The position numbers and the translations under genes were made by a program. This document shows positions 38,137 to 45,967 of a DNA stretch of 64,000 nt, piece by piece. The stretch is from Apibacter raozihei (GTDB lineage: Bacteria; Bacteroidota; Bacteroidia; Flavobacteriales; Weeksellaceae), in the NCBI RefSeq assembly GCF_004014855.1, contig NZ_CP034930.1, forward strand, positions 620,001-684,000. Reading direction: 5' to 3'. The notes below the pieces were generated by a model, which did no database searches, was not told the DNA's origin, and saw only the letters and a list, made by a program, of their open reading frames with translations. The stretch's first letter is position 1; every line of letters starts with the position of its first letter.

Positions 38137-38166
38137 AAAGCAGATTCAAAAGATTGAATCTGCTTT
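38137..38166 (-). terminator. Terminator downstream of the lysine-rich secreted protein gene
   Basis: AAAGCAGATTCAA and TTGAATCTGCTTT pair perfectly around a 4-nt loop, 37 nt after the stop of the 38203-38634 gene. Confidence 0.75.
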
Positions 38167-38202
38167 AAACTAATTAATTGTAATGAATTATTTATATCTA
38201 TA

Positions 38203-38634
38203 TTAATACTTGTCTTTTTCTTTTTTCAAAACTTCTCTCTCAGCTTTATATCTTTTTTCCAAGGTTTTCTTTTGAGCTTTTTTCTCTTTTTTAGTTAATG
38301 AAACACTTTTATCAATTCTGGATTTGTCTATGTCGTATTGCTTATCCAGATGTTTTATTTTAGCTTCGAGATCCTTTTTTATTATATCATTATTAGTTCC
38401 AGCGGTACCATTATGCTGATGATTATGCTGATTTTTATTATTGATATTTGCTTGTTTCTGTTTTAAAGCAAGTTCGCGTTTTTTTTGTCCTTTTTCATAC
38501 CCGGTAAGAGAAGGATCTGTTCCAATTTTTTTATATTCCTGCCCATATTCTTTATTTAATTCCTTAGAACTTTTCTGAGCATATGCTGTTGATGCTACTG
38601 TTAACATTAAAGTTAATATTAAGAACTTTTTCAT
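38203..38634 (-). CDS. Secreted lysine-rich coiled-coil protein, function unknown
   Basis: A 143-residue protein with a clear signal peptide (MKKFLILTLMLTVASTAYAQ). The mature part is very rich in Lys, Glu and Asp and predicted helical, with a short Asn/His stretch (NKNQHNHQHNGT) in the middle. I recognise no domain. It ends in a run of basic residues (KKEKDKY). The gene has its own terminator and is divergent to the accessory block on its right. Confidence 0.65.
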   Translation of the reverse strand: MKKFLILTLMLTVASTAYAQKSSKELNKEYGQEYKKIGTDPSLTGYEKGQKKRELALKQKQANINNKNQHNHQHNGTAGTNNDIIKKDLEAKIKHLDKQYDIDKSRIDKSVSLTKKEKKAQKKTLEKRYKAEREVLKKEKDKY

Positions 38635-38878
38635 GATTATTAGATTTTTTAATTTATTACTTACCCATAATCTAAAAGCGTGCCATAATTCCCCATATAC
38701 TTATAACAAATTAACATACAGACAAATAACGCTAAAACAAAAAAATTATCTGAAGAAAATTATTGTTTCCTTGAAAAATATTACTACGCATTTTCCCTTA
38801 GCTATAAAAATTGAACCAAGAACATTTTAGCTTAAATTAGCTTTTTATTTTATTCCTATCAGTTAAAGAATTTGAAAT

Positions 38879-39109
38879 ATGAAAAAAGCAGTAAGTGAAA
38901 ATTATAGTAAAATTAACCATACGCTGATAAAGGCTTTTGTAAACAATAAATCAGTGAATTATGTTTTAAAATAAAAAAAAGAAGCAATTGTATTAGAAAC
39001 ATCCACATTAAAAAATATTCCATTTTATGAAAAAAATGGGTTTAAAATCTATAGGGTAAATAAAGAAGATTTTGGATTTGATTTTTATTTTTTTATATAT
39101 GAATATTAA
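38879..39109 (+). pseudogene. Internally deleted GNAT acetyltransferase remnant
   Basis: Frame from ATG 38879 has an in-frame TAA at 38972-38974, then continues in the same frame to TAA at 39107-39109 (31 + 44 codons). The last part reads VLETSTLKNIPFYEKNGFKIY, one residue over 20 omitted here, which is the conserved GNAT C-terminal motif (compare VETTTPQNIKFYTRLGF in the gene 36 nt further on). The central acetyl-CoA-binding part, about 110 residues in an intact enzyme, is missing. So this is a decayed paralogue next to an intact one. The stretch 38635-38878 upstream shows no gene. Confidence 0.7.
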
Positions 39110-39144
39110 CAAAGTATAAAATTAAGAGTTTAACGTAAAAACAA

Positions 39145-39723
39145 ATGATAGAAGTAACTCAAAAAGAAAAAAATGTAATCCTCGAAATATTGCACAGTGC
39201 TTTTTATGATGTACTCATTCCTAATTCTATAAATTTTACTATAAAAAAAGACACAAAAAGATATGAAAGACTTATGGCACTTATGGATTACCAATTCAAA
39301 ATGGCTATGAAATATGGCGAAATATTTTTAAGTGATGATAAAAATGGATGCGTGTTATACATTAACAAAATATATCCGAGCATACAAAAAGTTTATTGGG
39401 AAACAGAACTACTACTAAAATGTATAGGTGTGCAAAATATTTTTAAAATTCTCAAACGAGAAAAACTCTTAATGACCTCTCATCCTAAAGAACCGTTTAA
39501 ACATTTGTGGTTAATGGGCATTCGCAAAGAATATCAAGGGAAAGGAATTGGTAGTAAATTATTAAAAGAGACTTTAAATAGATACCAAGGAGATGTAATT
39601 TATGTAGAAACCACTACTCCACAAAATATAAAATTTTATACCCGGTTAGGTTTCACCATTTTTCATGAAACAAATGAACTTAATTACCCTCTTTTTTTTC
39701 TTAAATTAAGACCGTACGGATAA
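39145..39723 (+). CDS. GNAT family N-acetyltransferase
   Basis: A 192-residue protein with the acetyl-CoA motif A MGIRKEYQGKGIGSKLL near residue 118 and motif B VETTTPQNIKFYTRLGF near 155. Members acetylate amines of small molecules or proteins; the substrate is unknown. Start at ATG 39145. It follows a broken relative (38879-39109), which suggests tandem duplication and loss. It ends just before a convergent XRE regulator gene. Confidence 0.85.
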   Translation: MIEVTQKEKNVILEILHSAFYDVLIPNSINFTIKKDTKRYERLMALMDYQFKMAMKYGEIFLSDDKNGCVLYINKIYPSIQKVYWETELLLKCIGVQNIFKILKREKLLMTSHPKEPFKHLWLMGIRKEYQGKGIGSKLLKETLNRYQGDVIYVETTTPQNIKFYTRLGFTIFHETNELNYPLFFLKLRPYG

Positions 39724-39745
39724 AGTGATATATTATTTATAATGA

Positions 39746-39961
39746 TTAAAGTTTTTTCACCAACTCCTCAAGCGTTACATTAAAATATTTGCTTAATTTC
39801 ACAAGAGTTGTATAGGAAACATCTCTTTTTCCCTGTTCTATTCTTCCAATATGTATTCCTGTGTCTATATACACAATTTCTTGAGTAACTCCTTTTTTTG
39901 CTCTTAAGTATTTAATCCTATTAGCCAGTTTCAGTAATTCATACTTATTATCAATTTCCAT
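39746..39961 (-). CDS. XRE-family HTH regulator, small
   Basis: Start chosen at 39961 (MEIDNKYELLKL), 71 residues. The frame to 39994 would add 11 residues. A single helix-turn-helix domain (about 10-66): LANRIKYLRAKKGVTQEIVYIDTG then RIEQGKRDVSYTTLVKLSKYF. It could control its own promoter or the divergent DUF4280 gene. The gene lies on the edge of the accessory block. Confidence 0.8.
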   Translation of the reverse strand: MEIDNKYELLKLANRIKYLRAKKGVTQEIVYIDTGIHIGRIEQGKRDVSYTTLVKLSKYFNVTLEELVKKL

Positions 39962-39995
39962 GACTAAAATATCAACACATAAATACTTTCGCACA

Positions 39996-40029
39996 ATGAC
40001 CTATCGGTCATTATTTTTTTTTATATTTG
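39996..40029. promoter_or_regulatory. Inverted-repeat operator and -7 element before the DUF4280 gene
   Basis: ATGACC-TATC-GGTCAT (39996-40011) is a perfect 6-bp-arm palindrome. TATATTTG (40022-40029) fits the -7 consensus for the + strand gene. The palindrome lies where the -33 element would be, so a protein bound to it would block or replace RNA polymerase contact. The shape (TGACC-N4-GGTCA) resembles TetR-family operators, but no TetR gene is in the window. Confidence 0.45.
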
Positions 40030-40075
40030 TATTTTTAGATAGAAGAATTATTATACCTACTCAAAACTATGATAT

Positions 40076-40546
40076 ATGAAAAAAAAGCATTACGTATGTC
40101 AAGGAGCTAAATGCCAGTGTATTTATGGAAGTTCTCCTGATAAGCTCTTAGTAAAAACCCATACCAAACATTACATCAATGATGGAAAGGCAGACAATAA
40201 AACCATTGCAACCACTCTGGATGTTGGAGCTACTTTTGAAAGAAATACATTCGGAAGCTGTTCCCAAAAGAATGGAAATTCCTGTACTGCTGTTATTACC
40301 CATTGGGAAAATCATTCTTCCAACGTTTTGTTTGAAGACATCGGTGGTGGCTGGGCATTACTGGAAGACAGCAAAGCAGGCTGCCCTATAGGAGGGAACA
40401 GCTGTATTAGAATTACCTTTCACGGACAACAGCAGGAACTCTGTCCCCAGAATTTCCTTAATGTTTCTCCTTTTATCCACAGCCAGTTAAACCCTCTGGT
40501 TGATTGGGACGACCTTTTTAATTCCGATGAAGATTTTGTTGAATAG
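40076..40546 (+). CDS. DUF4280 (PAAR-like) protein
   Basis: A 156-residue, cysteine-rich protein with eight cysteines (VCQGAKCQC near the start, SCSQKNGNSC and AGCPIGGNSC in the middle, ELCPQN near the end). The repeated pattern VCQGAKCQCIYG, HYINDGKADNK and FERNTFGSC is that of DUF4280, a PAAR-like domain believed to tip the spike of type VI secretion and related contractile systems. It has no signal peptide. It starts the effector module and is followed after 35 nt by the LysM gene. GC content is visibly higher than in genes to the right. Confidence 0.85.
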   Translation: MKKKHYVCQGAKCQCIYGSSPDKLLVKTHTKHYINDGKADNKTIATTLDVGATFERNTFGSCSQKNGNSCTAVITHWENHSSNVLFEDIGGGWALLEDSKAGCPIGGNSCIRITFHGQQQELCPQNFLNVSPFIHSQLNPLVDWDDLFNSDEDFVE

Positions 40547-40581
40547 AAAATTTTATCTTACTTTTAATCTTGTTAAATCCC

Positions 40582-42807
40582 ATGCCTGAATATACCTATA
40601 TATCCCACAAAGTAAAAAAAGGAGAAACCCTCTGGGGAATTGCTAAACAATATGGAGTAGAAGAACATATAATTGTACAGGCGAATCCACAAATTATCCT
40701 TACTCAGAAAGGAAAATATCAGATAGCCAATCTTAAAGAAGGACAAGTACTTAAAATCCCTCAAAAGGCAAAAGAAAAAACCATGCAGAAACAGGGAGTA
40801 AAAGCCATTACAGGAAACCCGAAACCCTCTGTAGGGAATGCTGAGATTTATGAAGTAACCCAATGGTACGAAGCCACCCCTACATCGTTACGGAATCCTG
40901 CCAAAGTCAAATGGATTATCCATAAACAGAACCCTCAGGGCCACTATATTCCCCACGAAAACTCCCAAAAGACAGGAAAAGGAGAATTTACCTTTAACGA
41001 ACAATCCTTAGGGCAAAAAATAAAAATAACAGGCTATTTGTTTACTCCGGAACTGAATAATGACAGTTCCTTGGATTTGAAAGTACAACAAGCAGAAAAA
41101 CGGTCTATTATCGGCGTGGCTTTAAAAGATATTAACCTGAATCCCTTACCTAAACCCTATAGACTGGCATTAGGACAAACCTTTTTTGTCACGGTACGTA
41201 CTACCAATAGGATAGGAAACAGGGTTGTTATACGGCTCATGAAAAAGAAAGATCCCGCTTCTCAAGCCGCTTACAAACAAGGAAACAGCGAAGAAGGAAT
41301 TGAATATGAACTTTACCAACAGCAGACTAAAACCATCAAAGAGAACGGACAGGCAACCGCTTATTTTCAACTCGATGATTTTCAATTGTTGATGAATCCC
41401 CAAAAAATCCAAAAGTATAATGTTCTCACCTATCTGGAAGAAAGCACGGAGACAGTAATCAATGTGACTCCTGTAGATGCGGAAAATACCCCGACTAAAA
41501 AACCGCCTGAAAAAACAGAGAAGAAAAAAGAAAAGAAAAAGGAAGAAGATACTATCATTTACCAAGGCGTTTCCCTGCTTACAGAAGGCTGGAACAATCT
41601 GAAAGAAACCTATAAAATACTGACCACCTCTGATGACCCTCAGATAGAAAGAGTAAAACTGGAAATACCCGAAGGAAAAACCCAAATCACTTATGAAGAT
41701 AGTCTGACCCTTAAAATAGAAGGCAGGAATCTAAAAGATAAAACCCTTGAATATACCTTGTATGAAGATGATGTGGCTTCTAAGGATGAATTACAAAAAG
41801 GTACTCACACCTTGAAAGGAGACATTGACAGTATAAAAATACAACTCAACAAGGAAATGTACCTAAAAGGGGGAACCAGCTGGTTTGAAACCCAGGACGG
41901 AAAGCACGAGATATTCGTGGAGATAAAACTTAAAGGAACAAAGATAAGCAAGAGTTCGGGGATTATTGAGGTGGATATATCTCAGCATAAGCCTGATATT
42001 CCCCAGAATGAAAGTGTAGTGACTGAGGGAGTTTTGGATTTATCTGAAAACAGTACGGATTGTGTATGCAAAGAGTTAATCTGGGGCAAGAAACTGACCT
42101 GTGAGGAAAGGAAAAAAGTAATACAGGTTTGTTCCCATATCTGGGGAGATAACCAGAAGATGACAAAAGCCAATATGCTGATGGCTGTTATGCATCTGGA
42201 AACCGTGGGAACCTTCAGCCCTTCCAAAGAAAATGGAAAAGGCTATGTGGGCTTAATCCAATTCCATAGTTCCACAGCTCACAGCTTAGGTACTACCTAT
42301 GAAGCACTAAAAAAAATGACCTTCATACAGCAGATGGACTTTGTGGAAAAATATTTGAAACAGAATAAGGATAAAATGAAAACGCTGGTTGATTTTTATT
42401 TACAGGTATTAAAACCTAATGCAGTCGGGCAGGGAAGTAATCCGAATTATGTGGTATTTGATGAAAGTATTTCTGTTCCTGATGGGGATGGAAGCAGTAC
42501 ATCGTTAGAGCAGAGAATGAAGAATATCAGCCGAGAGCCTTGGGTAACTAAATACGGATATTCCTCCAATCCCCCATTTATGAAGGAAGAAGGAGAACGT
42601 AGCCAAAGAAAGAAGTGGGTATATACCCGGCAACGATATGAAGAACGCTGGGGACATCATGATGGGAAAACCTATATATGGGAGGTTGAAAAGGAGATTA
42701 AGCTAAGCATTATGATACAGGCATTCCAGAAAAATATACAGGGGAATGTGTTAAAACTAAGAAAAAAGAGGAGAAAAAGGAAAAAGGGAAAAGAGCTCCT
42801 TGGATGA
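40582..42807 (+). CDS. LysM and lysozyme-like protein, effector backbone
   Basis: Start taken at ATG 40582 (741 residues). A TTG frame from 40570 adds four residues. A LysM domain (about 5-55, KKGETLWGIAKQYG) is followed by two beta-rich parts (about 75-250, with ATPTSLRNPAKVKW, and about 330-470) that do not match a family I know, and a Cys-containing lysozyme-like domain (about 480-620) in which MHLETVGTF carries Glu540, a candidate catalytic residue, with GYVGLIQFHSS following. No signal peptide. The last ~18 residues (from LRKKRRKRKK) are unlike the rest and probably an artefact of reading past a frameshift site at 42762. A -1 shift there joins the amidase domain of the next gene. Confidence 0.78.
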   Translation: MPEYTYISHKVKKGETLWGIAKQYGVEEHIIVQANPQIILTQKGKYQIANLKEGQVLKIPQKAKEKTMQKQGVKAITGNPKPSVGNAEIYEVTQWYEATPTSLRNPAKVKWIIHKQNPQGHYIPHENSQKTGKGEFTFNEQSLGQKIKITGYLFTPELNNDSSLDLKVQQAEKRSIIGVALKDINLNPLPKPYRLALGQTFFVTVRTTNRIGNRVVIRLMKKKDPASQAAYKQGNSEEGIEYELYQQQTKTIKENGQATAYFQLDDFQLLMNPQKIQKYNVLTYLEESTETVINVTPVDAENTPTKKPPEKTEKKKEKKKEEDTIIYQGVSLLTEGWNNLKETYKILTTSDDPQIERVKLEIPEGKTQITYEDSLTLKIEGRNLKDKTLEYTLYEDDVASKDELQKGTHTLKGDIDSIKIQLNKEMYLKGGTSWFETQDGKHEIFVEIKLKGTKISKSSGIIEVDISQHKPDIPQNESVVTEGVLDLSENSTDCVCKELIWGKKLTCEERKKVIQVCSHIWGDNQKMTKANMLMAVMHLETVGTFSPSKENGKGYVGLIQFHSSTAHSLGTTYEALKKMTFIQQMDFVEKYLKQNKDKMKTLVDFYLQVLKPNAVGQGSNPNYVVFDESISVPDGDGSSTSLEQRMKNISREPWVTKYGYSSNPPFMKEEGERSQRKKWVYTRQRYEERWGHHDGKTYIWEVEKEIKLSIMIQAFQKNIQGNVLKLRKKRRKRKKGKELLG
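42762..42768 (+). promoter_or_regulatory. A_AAA_AAG slippery heptamer; putative -1 frameshift site
   Basis: AAAAAAG, read as A AAA AAG in the frame of the LysM gene (codons aga aaa aag), is the dnaX-type slippery sequence. A -1 shift gives gag gag aaa aag and continues through EEKKEKGKRAPW into Met1 of the amidase without a stop. The predicted product is about 942 residues. The zero frame ends at 42805-42807. I see no strong stem-loop just downstream and only a weak GGGG purine run at 42741-42744 upstream, so the mechanism could instead be mutation of the A-run. Confidence 0.55.
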
Positions 42808-43409
42808 AAATAGTGTTAGATGAAACAAAAAATTATGGTGGATATGATGAAGGAACAGAACCTTTAAAGTCAAGAATAAAAAATACTTATTTTACAATTA
42901 AAAATGAATTTACAACTAATAAAACAGACCCAACTAAAGTATCTTGGTGTGCTACATTTGTAAGTTGGTGCTTACAACAAGCAGAATATTCTAATCCAAG
43001 TTCTTGTAGAGCTTTAGAATTTAATCCTGAATATATGCATGATGGCGCAGGTAAGCCAGATAGACCTTCTGGAATGAGAAAAATCTCTAATCCTGTTTAT
43101 GGATGTATTATAGTCTGGAAAAATAACTCTGGAGGTGGTGGGCATGTTGCATTTCATTATGGATATACTTTAAGTGGTAATATTGTCCCTATTGGAGGGA
43201 ATCAGGGGAATAGTTTGAAATTTAGTAATAGAAGCCCTAAAGGTGATTATGGACAAAAAATTGTGGGATATTTTTTACCTGAAGATTATGAAGATAATCC
43301 CGAAGATGAATTTACCGAAGATGAAAAGAAATTAAGTCCTACCTCACTTAATTCAAGTAGTTTATTAAAAACATCAAGCATAGAAGATGATAAAGGCAAA
43401 ACAACTTAG
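42804..43409 (+). CDS. CHAP/NlpC-P60-like cell-wall amidase (C-terminal effector domain)
   Basis: A 201-residue protein if started at ATG 42804, which overlaps the previous stop (ATGA). Catalytic Cys is in VSWCATFVSWC (Cys49) and the His in GGGGHVAFHYG (His114), the order used by CHAP/TIGR02594-type cysteine peptidases that cut peptidoglycan stem peptides. In the same frame, upstream codons 42768-42803 read EEKKEKGKRAPW, so the domain is probably the C-terminus of a longer protein joined at 42762. The tail (about 150-201) is acidic and low complexity. GC content falls sharply at this gene. Confidence 0.8.
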   Translation: MKIVLDETKNYGGYDEGTEPLKSRIKNTYFTIKNEFTTNKTDPTKVSWCATFVSWCLQQAEYSNPSSCRALEFNPEYMHDGAGKPDRPSGMRKISNPVYGCIIVWKNNSGGGGHVAFHYGYTLSGNIVPIGGNQGNSLKFSNRSPKGDYGQKIVGYFLPEDYEDNPEDEFTEDEKKLSPTSLNSSSLLKTSSIEDDKGKTT

Positions 43410-43413
43410 AAAA

Positions 43414-44637
43414 ATGATAAATTCAATCAAATATAAAATTATTTTCTTGTTATTATTAAACACAAGTTTTATCTCATGTCAGAAAAATAATAATACAGTA
43501 GAAAGTAACCAAATACAATCATTAAAAAACATGAGTACTAATATAGAAATGTTTAATGTTTTAAAAGAACAACTTAAAAAAGGAAGTCGTGCAACTATTG
43601 GAGATGCTGTAGATTTCCAGACAGAATATGATGATAAAGATGTGAATATAATGGAAAATATTCTTACTGATATTTTAATACGTAATGGATATAAAAAACC
43701 TACAAATAAAGATTTCTACGAAAAAATCAAAATTATTTTTAAAAGAAAAATAGATTATTCTTCACAGAATCCAACATTATATGTCAACCTTTTTAATAAA
43801 TGTAATACACAAAAAATATATTACAAAAATAATGTTATTGATTATACTGGAATTTTTATCTTTAAAAATAAATCCTTTATATCTGAACTTTTATTAATAC
43901 CAGAAGTAATTGATTATCAAAAAGAATACCCAGAAATTGATTCTTTTGAGAAAGAATTACTCAATGAATACATGAATTCTGATAATGATAAAATAAAAAT
44001 TATTAAATGGAAAAACATCTCCGATTTAGCTCAGGAAAGGCAGAATAATATCCAAACTTTAGTAAACCGAAACAAATATCTATTTAATGACAACAAAGCA
44101 AGTTTTGTTTGGTTAAAATTCAATGATACCTACTTTTTAGAATCCTTAGTGAAAACTTTCGGTTATATGAATGATAAAGAGTTGCTGAAATGGGTAATAG
44201 ACAAAACCTTATCTGACAAAAACAATAAAGGAGAAGACTTTAATTCTCTTTTCTTTATGAAAGACTGTTCCAATAAATTTGTTTTCCATAAAGAAACTTT
44301 TGAAGTATTGAAGGAAAATATAAATAACAAAATGTTAGAAGCTTTAGAAAACTACGTATACTATAGAGAAGAAAATAAGGAACTACAAACTCTTCCCTTT
44401 AAACAAAAAGCTCAAGTACTTGCTTATGTTTTATATATAGGAGAATATTTTGCTCAACAGGAAAAATACAGCAGTAGGTTTATGTTTAAATTCATGGGTA
44501 CTTTCTATGAATTCGACAAGGAAGGAGATAAATACGATGAAGAATTTAAAAAGAACAACTACTACAATCTTTCTGATTTTAAGAAGTTATGGGAACAGGC
44601 AAAAGAAGAAGGTGATGGAATAGGATTGCCTATGTAA
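43414..44637 (+). CDS. Lipoprotein, putative immunity protein of the amidase effector
   Basis: Start chosen at 43414 (407 residues); the longer frame from 43387 overlaps the amidase. The leader (MINSIKYKIIFLLLLNTSFISCQ) ends with lipobox FISC, so it would be anchored in a membrane facing the periplasm. The rest is helical and charged and I recognise no domain. Position 4 nt after a periplasm-acting amidase is what is expected for immunity to that enzyme, although 400 residues is large for such proteins. AT-rich like the amidase. Confidence 0.55.
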   Translation: MINSIKYKIIFLLLLNTSFISCQKNNNTVESNQIQSLKNMSTNIEMFNVLKEQLKKGSRATIGDAVDFQTEYDDKDVNIMENILTDILIRNGYKKPTNKDFYEKIKIIFKRKIDYSSQNPTLYVNLFNKCNTQKIYYKNNVIDYTGIFIFKNKSFISELLLIPEVIDYQKEYPEIDSFEKELLNEYMNSDNDKIKIIKWKNISDLAQERQNNIQTLVNRNKYLFNDNKASFVWLKFNDTYFLESLVKTFGYMNDKELLKWVIDKTLSDKNNKGEDFNSLFFMKDCSNKFVFHKETFEVLKENINNKMLEALENYVYYREENKELQTLPFKQKAQVLAYVLYIGEYFAQQEKYSSRFMFKFMGTFYEFDKEGDKYDEEFKKNNYYNLSDFKKLWEQAKEEGDGIGLPM

Positions 44638-45195
44638 ATAGAATACCCTTTATAGATGAATCTAAACTTACCTCTTATCTTGACGCATATAGTAAAGGTA
44701 TCTGCAATACTTACTGGCTGATAAAAGATGAAATATATAAATTATTTACTGATTAGGGAGAAACCTTTTCAATATACTTTCTACTCTGGAGGTATTTAAT
44801 GAAAAGAATATTACTTTAAAAGTAGATAATCTAGCGATAGAGAGTTTAGTAAATGGAAAGCCTAATAGTGCTTTTAAGCTTATTATTAATGTTATGACTA
44901 ACATAGCTAGATATAGGGCGAGAAACTGTGTAAAGAAGCTAAAAACTATCTGGAAGCAATTCGTAAAAATAAGTGTGGAAAATATTGTTTAAATGTAGAA
45001 ATGTAAAGCTATACAGATTTAGGTTGTTTACTTTCTGCCTTAGTTGATATATCTCAACAATCTTTATTCCTGAAAGAAGAGATAGTAGAAGAGGATATAC
45101 GAATTGATATTTACAATCTCTTAGATTTCGCAAATATACTCATTCCTTTTCCTGAGTTGGAGTTGTTGGATGAGATTAAGGATATTAGTATTTGA
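44638..45195 (+). pseudogene. Decayed gene, possibly a second immunity-type or orphan effector gene
   Basis: Three coding-like segments follow each other in different frames. Segment 1 (frame of 44634, ends TAG 44754-44756) reads RIPFIDESKLTSYLDAYSKG. Segment 2, from about 44756, reads LEVFNEKNITLKVDNLAIES and ends around 44920. Segment 3 reads EKLCKEAKNYLEAIRKNK, has an in-frame TAA at 45004-45006, then DLGCLLSALVDISQQSLFLK, ending TGA 45193-45195. Joined, they make about 180 residues with two frameshifts and one stop. There is no intact start. The first segment may continue the frame of the preceding lipoprotein gene. No family recognised. Confidence 0.6.
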
Positions 45196-45214
45196 TAATT
45201 AGATAAATAATATG

Positions 45215-45967
45215 TTATTTTTTAGATTCTATATTAATTATAATAGAAGAATAATCCAATAAAAGATGGTAAATTTTAAAAGGCTCTTTCTCTTGAAATT
45301 TTTTTCTATGTCTTGATTTGTATGAACCTTGAAACAAATCATTTATTTGATAATGTTTTAAGCAGTCTAAAGTAAGTATTGAAGAACTATCCTCTAATTT
45401 TTTATTTATATTTTCTGCAACTAAGTTATGATTTAGTGAAGAAGTTTCAATAAATGCTATCTGCCCTTCAATTGGCAGACGGAATGTTGTTTGATTTCTT
45501 TCTGTAAATTTTTTAATATCCTTAATGTATTCATTACAATCATTATAGTCGTTAATTCTTTTACATTCTATAGCAAATTTTATTTCATCATCGGTTTTTT
45601 TAGACCATAATTTTTGAATCTCACTTTCACAAATTGAAATATCTATTTTATCATCTCGTTCTTCATTTGTAACAGAATCAATGTAAGTTTTTGTTTCTTC
45701 TGGATGAAAGGTTATTTCAACAAAAGGGTTATCAGAAATATGCTTTTTAAAATATTCTTTATTATATGTTTTAGCTAAATAATCATTTACTAATCCATTC
45801 CTGACATAACTTTCTTGAGAAATTTTGCCTCTTTTTGAGTAATCATACTTTTTATTATCTGCTAAAGTTTTCTGATAGCAATAGATTATATACTTTATAA
45901 TTAACTGAATTCGATATTCAGTCAATTTGTTTACGTTAGATTTAAAATTATCAGCAGAACTAATCAT
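45215..45967 (-). CDS. PD-(D/E)XK-like protein of a restriction-modification-like pair
   Basis: Start chosen at 45967 (MISSADNF), 250 residues; 45976 is possible. The centre has DDKIDISICE near residue 109 and, about 28 residues later, KFAIECKRI, the D...ExK spacing of PD-(D/E)XK nucleases. N-terminal part is helical. The gene starts inside the end of the methyltransferase gene (8-nt overlap), so they are cotranscribed. I propose a restriction endonuclease subunit, but the fold assignment rests on motifs only. Confidence 0.55.
   Translation of the reverse strand: MISSADNFKSNVNKLTEYRIQLIIKYIIYCYQKTLADNKKYDYSKRGKISQESYVRNGLVNDYLAKTYNKEYFKKHISDNPFVEITFHPEETKTYIDSVTNEERDDKIDISICESEIQKLWSKKTDDEIKFAIECKRINDYNDCNEYIKDIKKFTERNQTTFRLPIEGQIAFIETSSLNHNLVAENINKKLEDSSSILTLDCLKHYQINDLFQGSYKSRHRKKFQEKEPFKIYHLLLDYSSIIINIESKK

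Noticed and set aside
38633-38830. 65-codon open frame on the + strand
   Set aside because: It is the upstream region of a - strand gene, its composition is unlike coding DNA and no domain or leader is visible.
40573-40863. 96-codon frame on the - strand, and a 171-codon one at 41170-41685
   Set aside because: Both are antisense to the LysM gene. Their Phe-rich translations are what Lys-rich sense codons give on the other strand.
44939-45133. 64-codon frame on the - strand
   Set aside because: It is antisense to the decayed + strand gene, whose three-frame reading looks more protein-like.
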